A stretch of 64,000 nucleotides of DNA from CAVRIA01 sp963721115 (GCA_963721115.1 CAVRIA010000021.1:1-64000), one strand, 5' to 3'; positions 33,472-43,225 are shown, counted from the first letter of the stretch. Notes: a model not told the origin generated them from the letters alone. Translations and numbers: made by a program.

Positions 33472-36176
33472 ATGTCGAGACAGCCGTCTGCGGATGCGGC
33501 GGTCTCGGCGAAGAGGCTGGTGTCGTTGCGCGCGAGCAGCCTGCTTGCAGGGATCAGCGCCGCGCAGCTCGACGTCGTCACCGCGCAGGTGCGGGATTGC
33601 CGGCCGCGGGCGGGGGAGACGTTCATCCGCGAGGACGAGACGGGGGACTCGCTCTACATCGTCGCCGCCGGGCGCGTCGAGGTGTTCGGGCGCGAGAGCG
33701 CCGGAGACGACCCGGCGATCGAGGTCGTCGAGGCCGGAGACTGCGTCGGCGAGGTCGCCTTTCTGGAGCGAGACCGCATTCGCACCGCGTCGGCGCGCGC
33801 GCTCGAGGACGCCTACTTGCTGCGCCTCGATTACGCCGACCTTTGGCGACTCATCGAGGCAGCGCCGGTGGTGCTGAAGAACCTCACGGAGATCGTCTCG
33901 ACGAGGTTGCGGCGCTCGAACCATCGCTTCCAGGAGACCGCGCTGAAGGCGCGCCAGTTCGAGCGCTCCTTCGCCACCTTGCGCTCTTTCGTCGATCTGT
34001 CGGAGATCTGGACCCTGCAGGTCGGCATCGAAGGGCTGATCGAGCGCGTCGTGCACGCCGCCGGCAAGATGATGGACGCCGAGCGGGCGACGCTCTTCCT
34101 GTTGGATCCGCTGTCCGGCGAGCTGTGGTCGATGGTCGCCGAAGGCGAGGAGCGGCACGAGATCCGCACTCCGGCCACGGCCGGCCTCGCCGGCTGGGTG
34201 GTGCAGAACGACGCGTGGCTGAACATTCCGGACGCTTACGCCGATCCGCGCTTCAATCCCGAGGTCGACCTGCGCACCGGCTACCGCACGCGTTCGGTGC
34301 TGTGCGGGCCGGTGAAGAACCTACAGGGCGAGAGCATCGGTGCCATCCAGGTCATCAACAAGCGCGTCGGCGCCTTCGACCCGTCCGACGAGCTGCTGTT
34401 TCGCGCCCTGGCGTCGCAGACCGCCATCGCGGTGGAGAACTTCCAGCTCTATCAGCGCATGGTATCGAGCCAGGAAAAGGTGATGACCCTGCTCGACGTC
34501 GCCGTGGCGGTCAGCCAGACGCTGGATCTCGAGACCCTGATGGGCAAGATCGTCGCCAAGATCTCCGAGGTGCTGCACGCCGAGCGCAGCTCCCTGTTCC
34601 TGATCGATCCGGAGACCGACGAGCTGTGGGCGCGAGAGGCCGAAGGGGAGGGGGTCAGCGAGATCCGCTTTCCGCGCACCCGCGGCCTGGCCGGCCACGT
34701 CGCCACCACCGGCGAGACGATCAACATCCGGGACGCCTACGCCGACCCGCGCTTCAACCGCTCGTTCGACGCCAAGACCGGGTTCCACACGCGCAGCATC
34801 CTGTGCGCCCCGGTGCGCAACCGCGATGGGCAGATCATCGGCGTGACACAGACGATCAACAAGCGCGGCCGCCCCTTCGAGACCGAGGACGAGGAGCTGC
34901 TGCGGGCGCTCTCCTCGCAGATCGCCGTGGCCCTCGAGAACGCCCAGCTCTACGCGCGCGCCCTCGACATGAAGAACTACCTGGAGAGCGTGCAGGAGAG
35001 CATCAGCAACAGCATCCTGACCCTCGACGGCGCGCACCGCGTGGTGACCGCCAACCACGCCGCGCACGAGCTGATGCGCCCGGCCGAGACGCGTTGGTCA
35101 AGCGCGACATCCGCGACTTGCTCGGCGCCGCCAACGAGGCTCTGGTCCGGTCGATCGACCAGGTGTACGCCACGCGGCGCGCCCTGGTGGACTACGACCG
35201 CGAGCTCCTGCACCCGGACGGCAAGCGCAGCTCGCTCAACCTCAACTTTCTCCCCCTGGTCGATCACGCCGGCGAGCACCAGGGGCAGATCCTGATCTTC
35301 GAGGACATCACGCGCGAGAAGCGCGTCAAGGCGACCCTGTCGCGCTATATGGCGAAGGACATCGCCGATCGCGTCCTCGAGGACCCCGAGCGGCAGATGC
35401 TCGGCGGCGTGCGCGGCAAGGCCACCATCCTCTTCTCCGACATTCGCGAGTTCACCTCGATCGCCGAGGCGATGAGCGCCGAGCAGACGGTGGAGTTCCT
35501 CAACCAGTACTTCGGCGCCATGGTCGACATCGTCTTTCGCCAGCGCGGGGTGCTCGACAAGTACATCGGCGACGCGCTGATGGCGGTGTTCGGCGTTCCC
35601 TACCTGCACGACGACGACGCCGTGCGCGCCCTGCGCGCCGGGCTCGACATGCTGGCGGCGCTCGGTCCGCTCAACGCCCGCTGGGAAGCGGTCGGGCAGC
35701 GGCCGATCTCGATCGGCATCGGCATCGCCACGGCGGAGGTCATCTCCGGAAACATCGGCTCCGAGAAGCGCATGGAGTTCACCGCCATCGGCGACGGGGT
35801 GAACGTCGCCTCGCGCCTGGAGGGGCTGACCAAGTTCTACGGCACCCGCATGCTGATCGGCGACTCGACGCGGCGCGAGATCGGCGGCGGCTTCGCCGTG
35901 CGCCTGGTCGATTGCGTGCGCGTCAAGGGCCGCAAGGATCCGATCGAGATCTTCGAGGTCCTCGGGGAAGGGGCGGTGCCCCGAACCGCCGGCCACGAGT
36001 GCTTCGAGGCCGGCATGGAGGCGTACCGGCACGGCGACTTCGCGCTCGCCTGCCGCCACTTCGAGCGCGGGGGCGGCGACGATTCGCTGTGCGGCGTGTT
36101 CCTGGAGCGTTGCCGGGAGCTGTGCGCGGCGCCGCCGGCTGACTGGACCGGTGTCTGGACATGGAAGGAGAAATGA
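33472..36176 (+). CDS. cNMP-GAF-GAF-PAS class III adenylate/guanylate cyclase (frameshifted)
   Basis: From the ATG at 33472 (AAGGAAGGAG upstream) the protein has an N-terminal cyclic-nucleotide-binding domain (10-140; RAGETFIREDETGDSLYIVA, GECVGEVAFLERD-like) and two GAF domains (about 175-330, 355-510; both with IRxPxTxGLAGxV). A PAS-like linker (520-640) and a class III cyclase domain (645-830) follow. The metal aspartates are in ILFSDIREFTS and YIGDALMAVFG; EKRMEFTAIGDGVNVASRLE is near-consensus. Near 35,096 one base appears missing; the second frame resumes ALVKRDIRDLLGAANEAL. A cyclase with its own cNMP domain suggests product feedback. A Cys-rich tail (CRHFERGGGDDSLC...) ends it. Confidence 0.85.
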
Positions 36177-36185
36177 GAGGGAGAG

Positions 36186-37574
36186 ATGGAGAAGCCGCTC
36201 CATTGGCAGACGGCAGAGGATCTGGCCGGGCTGTACCGCGCCGGGCGGTGCTCGCCGGTAGAGGCGACCGAGGCGATCCTGCGCCGCGTCGACGAAGTGG
36301 ATCCGAAGCTGCGCGCCTTCGCGCGACTCGATGCGAAGGGAGCGCGCGCCGCCGCGCGAACCGCCGAGGAGGAGATGCGACGCGGCGTCGACCGCGGGCT
36401 GCTGCACGGCGTTCCCATCGCGGTGAAGGAGCTCTGCGGGGTGCGTGGCCTGCCCCGCGGGGCGGGTACCGCGGTGCTGCGCGACCGAGTCGCCGAGGAA
36501 GACGCCGCCGTCGTCGCCCGCCTGCGCGCCGCCGGAGCCGTGTTGCTCGGCACCCTGGCGATGACCGAAGGAGCCTACATCGCCTATCACCCGACGGTGA
36601 CGCCGCCGCGCAACCCATGGAACCCGGAGCGCTGGTCGGGCATCTCCTCGAGCGGCTCCGGCGTGGCCACGGCGGCGGGGCTGTGCTTCGGCTCGCTCGG
36701 CTCCGACACGGGCGGCTCGATTCGCTTCCCGTCCGCCGCCAACGGGGTCGTCGGCCTCAAGCCGACGCACGGCCGCGTGCCGCTGAGCGGCGTGGCTCTC
36801 CTCAGCGCCTCGCTCGACCACGTCGGCCCGATGACGCGCAGCGTGCGCGACGCGGCGGCCATACTCGGGATCATCGCCGGCTTCGATCACGGCGACGCGT
36901 CCTCCCTGCGCGCGCCCGTGCCCGACTACCTGGCGGGCATCGAGGACGGCGTGCGCGGCCTGCGCATCGGCGTCGACGAGCACTACGTTCGCGCCGGGCT
37001 GCCCGGCGAGATCGTCGATCCCATCCTTGCCTCGAGCGCGATCTTCGAGGCGGCGGGGGCGCAGACACGCCCGGTTCGCATGCCGGGCTGGGAGGAGGGG
37101 ATACGCGACTGGACGACGATCTGCTGCGCCGAGGTCGCCGTCGCGCACCAGGGGCTGTTTCCCGAGCGGCGCCGCGACTATGGACCCGAGCTCGCCCTGT
37201 TCCTCGAGGCGGGCCGCGCGCTGCCGGCGTTCGACTACGCCCGCGCGCTCGAGTCGAAGAGGCGTTTCGCCCTCGAAGTCGAGAAGCTCTTCGACAACGT
37301 CGACCTGCTGCTCTGCCCGACGCTGGGCATCGCGACGCCGGCGGCGTCACCCGACTGGGGCGATCCCGCCGTCTCCGCCGCTCTGGTTCGCTTCACCATG
37401 CCGTTCGATCTCTCCGGCAGCCCGACCCTGTCGCTGCCGTGCGGGTTCGCGGCGGACGGCATGCCGCTCAGCCTGCAGCTCGTCGGGCGGCACCTCGACG
37501 AGGCGCTGCTCCTGCGCGCCGGCCGGGTTCTGGAACGGGGGACGGACTGGCACGAGCGGCATCCGTCCATTTAG
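36186..37574 (+). CDS. amidase (amidase signature family)
   Basis: The 462-aa protein has the Ser-cisSer-Lys triad region: Lys in GVPIAVKELCGVRG and the Gly/Ser-rich core WSGISSSGSGVATAAGLCFG followed by SLGSDTGGSIRFPSAANGVV. The N-terminal LAGLYRAGRCSPVEATEAIL is typical. Family enzymes hydrolyse amides or act as GatA; the lack of gatB/C neighbours points to a stand-alone amidase. It starts 9 bp after the cyclase stop, possibly co-transcribed. Substrate unknown. Confidence 0.85.
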   Translation: MEKPLHWQTAEDLAGLYRAGRCSPVEATEAILRRVDEVDPKLRAFARLDAKGARAAARTAEEEMRRGVDRGLLHGVPIAVKELCGVRGLPRGAGTAVLRDRVAEEDAAVVARLRAAGAVLLGTLAMTEGAYIAYHPTVTPPRNPWNPERWSGISSSGSGVATAAGLCFGSLGSDTGGSIRFPSAANGVVGLKPTHGRVPLSGVALLSASLDHVGPMTRSVRDAAAILGIIAGFDHGDASSLRAPVPDYLAGIEDGVRGLRIGVDEHYVRAGLPGEIVDPILASSAIFEAAGAQTRPVRMPGWEEGIRDWTTICCAEVAVAHQGLFPERRRDYGPELALFLEAGRALPAFDYARALESKRRFALEVEKLFDNVDLLLCPTLGIATPAASPDWGDPAVSAALVRFTMPFDLSGSPTLSLPCGFAADGMPLSLQLVGRHLDEALLLRAGRVLERGTDWHERHPSI

Positions 37575-37580
37575 GCTTCG

Positions 37581-37657
37581 CAGGCAGAGGCGGAGGCTGG
37601 GGCTGAGGCTGAGGATTCCTTCGCCTGAGCCTGAGCCTGAGCCTCAGCCTCAGCCTG
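37581..37657. repeat. hexanucleotide inverted repeat (GAGGCT/AGCCTC)
   Basis: A run of AGGCTG/GAGGCT-type units (37581-37614) faces AGCCTG/AGCCTC units (37624-37657) around ATTCCTTCG. It can fold into a long imperfect hairpin directly after the amidase stop and may act as terminator or be slippage-prone DNA. No T-tract follows. Confidence 0.55.
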
Positions 37658-37774
37658 TTCCAAGAGTTTCTCGCCGAATGATCCGGCCAGCCCGGGGACG
37701 AGACCAACGACTCCACAGCCTGCGGCCCAGCTCCGCGCTTGCCCCGGCGCCGGGAATGCGCTTGTATCGGCGAC

Positions 37775-38479
37775 ATGACGGGCGGCGTGCCGAGGCTGGA
37801 GCGGATCGACGACGGAATCTGGATCGCCGAGGGGCCGACGGTGTCCTTCTACAGCTTCCCGTACTCCACGCGCATGACTCTGGTGCGGCTCTCCGGGGGC
37901 GATCTGTGGGCCTGCTCTCCGATCGAACTCGACGACGACCTGGAGCGCGAGGTGAGGGATCTCGGCCCGCTGCGCCACCTGGTGTCGCCAAACAAGATCC
38001 ACCACCTCTTCCTCGACGCCTGGGCGAAGGCGTGGCCGCAGGCGAAGCTCTACGCCTCGCCCGGGCTGGCGCGCCGGCGCCGCGACCTGTCCTTCGCCGC
38101 CGAGCTCGGCGACGACCCCGATCCGGCCTGGGCGGGCGACATCGACCAAGTGGTCTTCCACGGCAGCTTCGCAATGGAGGAGGTGGTCTTCTTCCATCGC
38201 GCCTCGCGCAGCGCCATCTTCACCGACCTCATCCAGAAGTTCGACCCGGCCCATCTCGGCGGATGGCGCGGCCTGGTCATGAAGCTCGACGGGCTGGTCG
38301 GGCCGAACGGCAGCACTCCACGCGAGTGGCGCCTGTCGTTCTGGAATCGCGCCGCCGCACGGCGAGCCCTGCACGCGGCGATGGCGTGGAACCCGGAGCG
38401 GTTGATCATCGCTCACGGCGAATGGGTGCGCCACGACGGGCGACGGGCGCTCGAAAGCTCGCTCGCCTGGATGGCGTAG
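37775..38479 (+). CDS. DUF4336 domain protein (MBL-like)
   Basis: From the ATG at 37775 the 234-aa product reads LERIDDGIWIAEGPTVSFYS at its start, TRMTLVRLSGGDLWACSPIE, LRHLVSPNKIHHLFLDAWAK and IIAHGEWVRHDGRRALES. This is the DUF4336 pattern, a family related to metallo-beta-lactamase folds but lacking the HxHxDH motif. Its enzymatic role is not known. It stands alone between the amidase and a G-rich repeat. Confidence 0.75.
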   Translation: MTGGVPRLERIDDGIWIAEGPTVSFYSFPYSTRMTLVRLSGGDLWACSPIELDDDLEREVRDLGPLRHLVSPNKIHHLFLDAWAKAWPQAKLYASPGLARRRRDLSFAAELGDDPDPAWAGDIDQVVFHGSFAMEEVVFFHRASRSAIFTDLIQKFDPAHLGGWRGLVMKLDGLVGPNGSTPREWRLSFWNRAAARRALHAAMAWNPERLIIAHGEWVRHDGRRALESSLAWMA

Positions 38480-38657
38480 GGGCTACAAGGGCTAGGGGGT
38501 TAGGGGGCTAGGGGGTAGGGTTAGGGGGGCTAGGGGGATTAGGGCCACAGCGTAACCCCTAGCAGCGTAACCCCCTGCCAGGGGTTGAGCTGTTAGGGGG
38601 GCTAGGGGGGGATTGGGACCCAACAGCGTAACCCCCTGGCAGCGTAACAACCTGCCC
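38480..38657. repeat. telomere-like G-rich repeat, no gene
   Basis: Tandem GGGGGTTAGGGGGCTAGGGG-type units (about 38488-38540 and again 38595-38612) mix with CAGCGTAACCCC units (38548-38584, 38627-38650). GGG runs separated by TTA/CTA fit G-quadruplex rules on the plus strand; the CAGCGTAACCCC units are partly complementary. It lies between convergent genes (DUF4336 protein and a small minus-strand gene). Confidence 0.8.
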
Positions 38658-38840
38658 CTAAGCCGTCTGGGCTGACGCTTCGTCGTCGGCGTGATTCAGC
38701 GCCTTCAACCGCGCCTGCTCCTCCGGCTCGAGCTTCCCTTCGGCCAGCAGGTGGCGCAGAAACTCGATCTGGTCGGCGCGGTCCGCGGCGCGCGCACGCG
38801 CGAAGGCCGCTGCCCATCTTTCTTTTTCGTCGAATTTCAT
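38658..38840 (-). CDS. small hypothetical protein (60 aa)
   Basis: From an ATG at 38840 with GAGGAGG upstream the 60-aa, charged, helical protein reads MKFDEKERWAAAFARARAAD then RADQIEFLRHLLAEGKLEPE. I do not recognise a family. A good ribosome site and high helical propensity support it as real. It is transcribed away from the prepilin operon. Confidence 0.55.
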   Translation of the reverse strand: MKFDEKERWAAAFARARAADRADQIEFLRHLLAEGKLEPEEQARLKALNHADDEASAQTA

Positions 38841-39093
38841 GGACCCCTCCTCACCCGAGGTGGACGGGTGTTCTGGATTTGGTGATGCACATCGCGCGCC
38901 AGGCCGCATCGTTCAGACACCGAAAGCGTTGCCGCATTGCGGCATCTCGGGAACCGGAATGCGCGTCTCGCCGCCCGCGGGCGAGCGGCCCGCACTTCCT
39001 ACGACGAAAGTCGTAGACGGGCGGACGTGCCGGCGGAGAATCGTACCGGTCCGCGATACCGAGTCAGGCACCGCGGTGCGATGATCCAGCTCG
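38841..39093. promoter_or_regulatory. divergent intergenic region before the prepilin operon
   Basis: This 253-bp stretch separates the divergent 60-aa gene and prepilin operon and should hold both promoters. It includes TACGACGAAAGTCGTAG (about 38999-39015), a hairpin with 7-bp arms; no other structure is clear. Confidence 0.4.
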
Positions 39094-39657
39094 ATGCAAG
39101 AGCGCCGCGCCAGGAGACGTGGGGCGGACCGGTGGCGTTTGCCGGCCCTCCGCGATGAGCAGGGGACGTCGCTCGTCGAGGTGCTGGTGACGATCGGCAT
39201 CGCCGCCCTGCTGACGGGGATCAGCGCCGCCGGGGTACGGCGCAACTTCCTGGATCTGACGACGGCGCAGCAGGAGCTGGTCAACGACCTGCGAACGACG
39301 CGCGTGCACGCCATGCACGGCGGCTCGCACTATCGCTTCACCGTCGAGGAGGAGACCTATTGGATCGAGCGGCTGACGGACGACGACGGCGACGGCCTGT
39401 GGCAGCTGGACACGACGGTGCCGGCGGAGGTCCACCAGCTGCCGGCGGATCTGCACCTGGCGGCGACCATGGCGGGCGGTGCCGACGCAGTGGAGTTCGA
39501 CTCGCGCGGCATGGTCGTCGGGACCGAGGGCGGGCGCATCCGCGACATCGCCTCGATCGAGGTCGCCGACGTCAACAGCGGCCGGGTCGCCTACGTCGAG
39601 GTCTGGCCGTCCGGTCAGATCCACGCCACCTCGAGGGCGCCGGAGACGGGAGCATGA
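39094..39657 (+). CDS. GspH/FimT-type minor prepilin
   Basis: The 187-aa protein has a 23-residue basic leader ending in Gly, then TSLVEVLVTIGIAALLTGIS, a type IV prepilin N-terminus (cleavage after G, Glu at +5, hydrophobic helix). The C-terminal globular part (FTVEEETYWIERL, VEFDSRGMVVGTEGG) fits GspH/FimT pseudopilins. It is first of four overlapping or adjacent genes encoding minor pilins, likely forming a tip/priming complex of a type IV pilus or type II secretion pseudopilus. Confidence 0.8.
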   Translation: MQERRARRRGADRWRLPALRDEQGTSLVEVLVTIGIAALLTGISAAGVRRNFLDLTTAQQELVNDLRTTRVHAMHGGSHYRFTVEEETYWIERLTDDDGDGLWQLDTTVPAEVHQLPADLHLAATMAGGADAVEFDSRGMVVGTEGGRIRDIASIEVADVNSGRVAYVEVWPSGQIHATSRAPETGA

Positions 39658-40025
39658 GAGGCTCGCAGGACGGCTTCACGTTGGTCGAGGTGCTGGTAGC
39701 GACGATGATCGTGGGCCTGGCCTTCGCCGCCACCGGGAAAGGGTTCCAGCAGACGACCAACCTGCTGGGCGAGAACGAGCTGCACGCCGAGGCGACCGCC
39801 GCCGCTCAGGCCGTGGTCGAGGACCTGCGCACGGTGCCGTACGAGGACATCGGCGCCGCGATCCACGTCAGCGCCGATGGAACCTTCGCCATCACCACGG
39901 ACGTGCTCGAGAACTCGCCCGACCCGGGCATGAAGGAGATCGTGGTCACCGCGGCCTGGACGTGGAAGGGAAGATCGAGGAGCTATGCGCTGCACACGGT
40001 GTACTCGAAGCTCACCAAAGACTGA
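39654..40025 (+). CDS. PilV-like minor prepilin
   Basis: The 123-aa protein reads MRGSQDGFTLVEVLVATMIV, an ideal class III/type IV prepilin signal (G^FTLVE). The ATG overlaps the preceding stop by 4 nt (ATGA). The remainder (QAVVEDLRTVPYEDIGAAIH) is as in PilV/GspI proteins. It probably assembles with the other minor pilins after prepilin peptidase cleavage; the peptidase gene is not in the window. Confidence 0.85.
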   Translation: MRGSQDGFTLVEVLVATMIVGLAFAATGKGFQQTTNLLGENELHAEATAAAQAVVEDLRTVPYEDIGAAIHVSADGTFAITTDVLENSPDPGMKEIVVTAAWTWKGRSRSYALHTVYSKLTKD

Positions 40026-40836
40026 TCACCAGCGCGCCGGCTACACGCTGATCGAGCTTCTCACCGCCATGGTGTTGAGCGGCGTGCTGCTGTCCCTGGT
40101 GGCGCGCGACTTCGGCTTCACCGTCCGCATGCGGCACGACCTGGACCTGCTGGCCGAGACACAGCAGGGCCTACAGGCTTCCCTCTCCGAGATCACCCGC
40201 GAGCTGCGTCAGGCGGGCGCCTGTCTGCCGACGTCGGGCGCCTTCGTCGCTCTCGGCGGCGCGGACGACGGCGAGAGGGACACGCTCACCGTGCGGGTCG
40301 GGCGCGTCAACCCAGCCAACGTCGTCTGCGTCCGCACCATCCTGACGGAGAAGGCCCAGACCGGCCTGTCCTCGGTCACGGTCGAGAATGCCGACGGGTT
40401 CGCCGTCGACGAGCTGGTCTACCTGACGCGGAGCAACGGCAGCGGACAGACGCTGCGCGTGGCGGGAGTGGGAGCGAACAGCCTCTCTCTGGCGGGGACA
40501 CTGGACGGCGACTACGCCGCCGGGGACGGTGTCTTCGCCCTGGAGGAACGCACCTACGCGGTGGACGACACGGGCGCGACACCGATGCTCACGGTCGCCA
40601 TCGACGGCGGCGAGCCGCAACCGGTGGTGGACGGTGTGGAGACCTTCGACGTCCAGTACCTTCTGGCCCCCTGTTCGCCCTGCCAGCCGGTCGGCCTGCC
40701 GGCGAGCGACGCGGAGTGGCACCAGGTGCGCGAGATCACGGTCGCCGTCGGTGTGGTGTCCGAGCAGCCGGGCGGCGGCGGGCAGCTCGTGCGGCTGTCG
40801 GGAAGCACGAACATCAAGCCGCGAAATCTGCTCTGA
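39985..40836 (+). CDS. PilW-like minor prepilin
   Basis: The 283-aa protein overlaps pilV-like by 41 nt, with the signal G^YTLIELLTAMVLSGVLLSL after a short basic leader. The middle (LQASLSEITRELRQAGAC) and the tail (VREITVAVGVVSEQP) are typical for PilW/GspJ-like proteins. The start codon (ATG 39985) is the only near ATG in frame and gives a leader of about 19 residues. Confidence 0.8.
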   Translation: MRCTRCTRSSPKTDHQRAGYTLIELLTAMVLSGVLLSLVARDFGFTVRMRHDLDLLAETQQGLQASLSEITRELRQAGACLPTSGAFVALGGADDGERDTLTVRVGRVNPANVVCVRTILTEKAQTGLSSVTVENADGFAVDELVYLTRSNGSGQTLRVAGVGANSLSLAGTLDGDYAAGDGVFALEERTYAVDDTGATPMLTVAIDGGEPQPVVDGVETFDVQYLLAPCSPCQPVGLPASDAEWHQVREITVAVGVVSEQPGGGGQLVRLSGSTNIKPRNLL

Positions 40837-40859
40837 CGGAAGGATCTGGCGACGGGCCG

Positions 40860-43145
40860 ATGACGACACGACGGGTGGGGCGAGCATTCGCGGACGAACG
40901 CGGCGTCGCTCTGCTGAGCGCGCTGGTTCTCGTCGGGCTGTTGACGGCGCTGGCGGCGGCGTACGGGATGAACGTGCGGGCGACGATCCGCCTGCGCGGC
41001 GGCGCCGCCCAGCAGCGCATCGGCTTCTACGCGTCGGAGGCCGGGCTCAACGTGAGCATCGCCCGTTTCGCCAACATCTTCCGGCAGAGCTCGGTGCCGA
41101 AAGACGTCGACTTCGAGCAGACGCTGACGCTCGGCGACCGCGACGTGGACGTGGCGCTGGCGCCGGTCGCCGCTTGCTCGCCCTGCGCCCCGACCCAGAT
41201 CCCGCAGGGCGAGACCTTCGCCGGCCTGAAGACGATTCCCTACCGCTACACGGTGCAGTCGCGCGCCTTCACCACGGCGGCCGGCGAGGAGGCGCACATC
41301 GCCGGCGAGTTCGACATCCACAACATTCCCATCTTCCAGTTTCTCGCCTTCATCGACGGCGACCTGTTCATCATGCCGCTGCCCGACATGACGCTGCACG
41401 GGCGCCTGCACACCAACAGCAATCTCTACGTCCAGCCCGACAACACCCTGCGCATCGAGGACCTCCCGCCGGTCATTCCGAACGTGCAGGTCAGCGCCGG
41501 CGGTGCCATCTACCGCGGCGGCCGCAAGTACGACGACTCGTGGCGCTGCTGGGGCGACGCCTACATCGACAAGATCGAGGACGTGGTCGCGCCGCTGAAC
41601 GATCTCGATCCTCAGATCACGAGCTGCGCGGACGAAGCGCCGCTCTCCGACGCCACGCTGGCGACCTGGAAGGGCAGCGTTCGCGCCGGCGTCGACAGCA
41701 TCATCACGCCGGACGTCGGCATCACGGCGCGCGGCAGCGGCGATTACTGGAAGCACGCCGACCTGCGCGTCGTCCTGCGTCTCGATCAGCCGCGCTCCTC
41801 GATCGACTTCAGCGCTCCGGATCTCTGTCCGACCGGTGCGGGGACGCTGCAGAGCCCGGCGCTGTACCCGATCGAGGTGCAGACCGCGGCGGGCGCGCAG
41901 GATCCGACGGCCACCCGCGCCCTGTGGCGCTTTCTCTGCGAGCGGCGCGGCGCGCTCTTCTACACGGACGTTCCCAACGCTCCGTCGAGCCCGCCGGGCA
42001 ACGACTGGCAGTACGCGGTAGGCCGAAGCAACTACACGCCGCCCTTCACCTCCTCGGGAGGCGCCGCGACGCTCGGCAACAGCATCGGCTCCGCCGGCGC
42101 GCTCGGCGACAACCGGCGCGTCTACCGCCGCGCCGGCGACGACACCAACGGCGACGGCGCCCTGTCCCTGGTCGACCGCAACGACGCCACCTGTCCCGTC
42201 GGCAGCGGCGCTGCGCCGTGGTGGCGGCCGCCCTCCTGCCCGTGGCCGAACCTCCTGCCGTCGAGCGACTCGTGGTTCCTGGACACGGACTACCGGCGCG
42301 GCGCGTTCTGGAACCACCGCGAGCAGCAGTGGATGTACCTGCTCAACCTGAACCTGCGCGCGCTCATCGAGTGGAACGAGGTGAACGGCGATCCTCTGTT
42401 TCCGCACGACGACGACAGCGACGGCGGCCTGGTTCTGTTTTTCACCGTCCAGGGACCGCAGTCGCTCGCCAGGCAGAACAACTACGGGGTGCGCGTGTTC
42501 GACTCCGCCGACCTCGACATGCGCAATACGACCTTCCCCACCGGGTTGAGCGATCCCACCGGGGTCTCCGTCGTCAGCGACCAGGCGATCCTCGTCGAGG
42601 GCAACTACAACATCGCCGACAAGTCTCCCGCCGCGGTGATGGGCGACGCCGTGTGGATCCTGTCGCACGGCTGGGAGACGCCGATCGGCGGCGCCCCGAA
42701 CGACCTGAAGAGCGTCTTCGACCTGTCGACCGGCTACCGCGACGTTCCGGCGAGCGACTTCCCGGGCGGGCTGGGCGGCGCCGGGTCGTTCTCCGGTTCC
42801 GCCTCGCTCGGCATCAACGCCGCCTTTCTGTTCGGGCTCGGGGAAAGCACGCGCGACCCCGACTGGTACAACGGCGGCCTGGAGAACTTCCCGCGCTTTC
42901 TCGAGAGCTGGACGGGCAGGACCTTCAACTACCGGGGCTCCTTCGTCAGCCTGGGCAAGCCGCAGCACAAGCGCAACGACTGGGCGTGTGGTTCGGGCAA
43001 CGCCTGCAACGGCAGCGGCGTGTACGACCCGCCGCGGCGCGAGTACGACTTCGATCCGGATTTCAACCGCGTCGAGCTCCTACCGCCCATGACGCCGAAG
43101 TTCGTCTACATCCAGCAGCGCCTCTACACGCGCATCTTCAACTGA
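40860..43145 (+). CDS. large PilX-like pilus assembly protein
   Basis: The 761-aa protein begins with a PilX-type N-terminus (DERGVALLSALVLVGLLTAL, residues 11-30), a hydrophobic helix followed by a very long extracellular part. PilX proteins are usually about 200 aa, so most of this chain is extra; it has Cys pairs (CSPC, CWGD, CPTG, CPWP) and a calcium-loop-like DTNGDGALSLVD (about 440). It reads like a large tip or adhesin-like minor pilin, but no known domain is evident beyond the N-terminus. It closes the prepilin operon, 23 bp after the PilW-like gene. Confidence 0.75.
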   Translation: MTTRRVGRAFADERGVALLSALVLVGLLTALAAAYGMNVRATIRLRGGAAQQRIGFYASEAGLNVSIARFANIFRQSSVPKDVDFEQTLTLGDRDVDVALAPVAACSPCAPTQIPQGETFAGLKTIPYRYTVQSRAFTTAAGEEAHIAGEFDIHNIPIFQFLAFIDGDLFIMPLPDMTLHGRLHTNSNLYVQPDNTLRIEDLPPVIPNVQVSAGGAIYRGGRKYDDSWRCWGDAYIDKIEDVVAPLNDLDPQITSCADEAPLSDATLATWKGSVRAGVDSIITPDVGITARGSGDYWKHADLRVVLRLDQPRSSIDFSAPDLCPTGAGTLQSPALYPIEVQTAAGAQDPTATRALWRFLCERRGALFYTDVPNAPSSPPGNDWQYAVGRSNYTPPFTSSGGAATLGNSIGSAGALGDNRRVYRRAGDDTNGDGALSLVDRNDATCPVGSGAAPWWRPPSCPWPNLLPSSDSWFLDTDYRRGAFWNHREQQWMYLLNLNLRALIEWNEVNGDPLFPHDDDSDGGLVLFFTVQGPQSLARQNNYGVRVFDSADLDMRNTTFPTGLSDPTGVSVVSDQAILVEGNYNIADKSPAAVMGDAVWILSHGWETPIGGAPNDLKSVFDLSTGYRDVPASDFPGGLGGAGSFSGSASLGINAAFLFGLGESTRDPDWYNGGLENFPRFLESWTGRTFNYRGSFVSLGKPQHKRNDWACGSGNACNGSGVYDPPRREYDFDPDFNRVELLPPMTPKFVYIQQRLYTRIFN

Positions 43146-43149
43146 ACGG

Positions 43150-43225
43150 CGAGCTGTTGGTTCTTGGGTTGTTGGCTGTTTGGGGGCCTTTCGGCAAACA
43201 ACCAACAACCGACAACTCGCTTCCC
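43150..43225. repeat. CAAC-rich inverted dispersed repeat
   Basis: GAGCTGTTGGTTCTTGGGTT and GTTGGCTGTTTG face CAAACAACCAACAACCGACA, forming a hairpin around GGGGCCTTTCGG. Similar CAAC elements exist at 5865-5911 and 45296-45385. The rest of the 43146-43460 gap shows nothing beyond a probable promoter region for the next gene. Confidence 0.6.

Noticed and set aside
38480..38657. A genuine telomere or chromosome end
   Set aside because: The repeat is internal, degenerate and flanked by ordinary genes on both sides.
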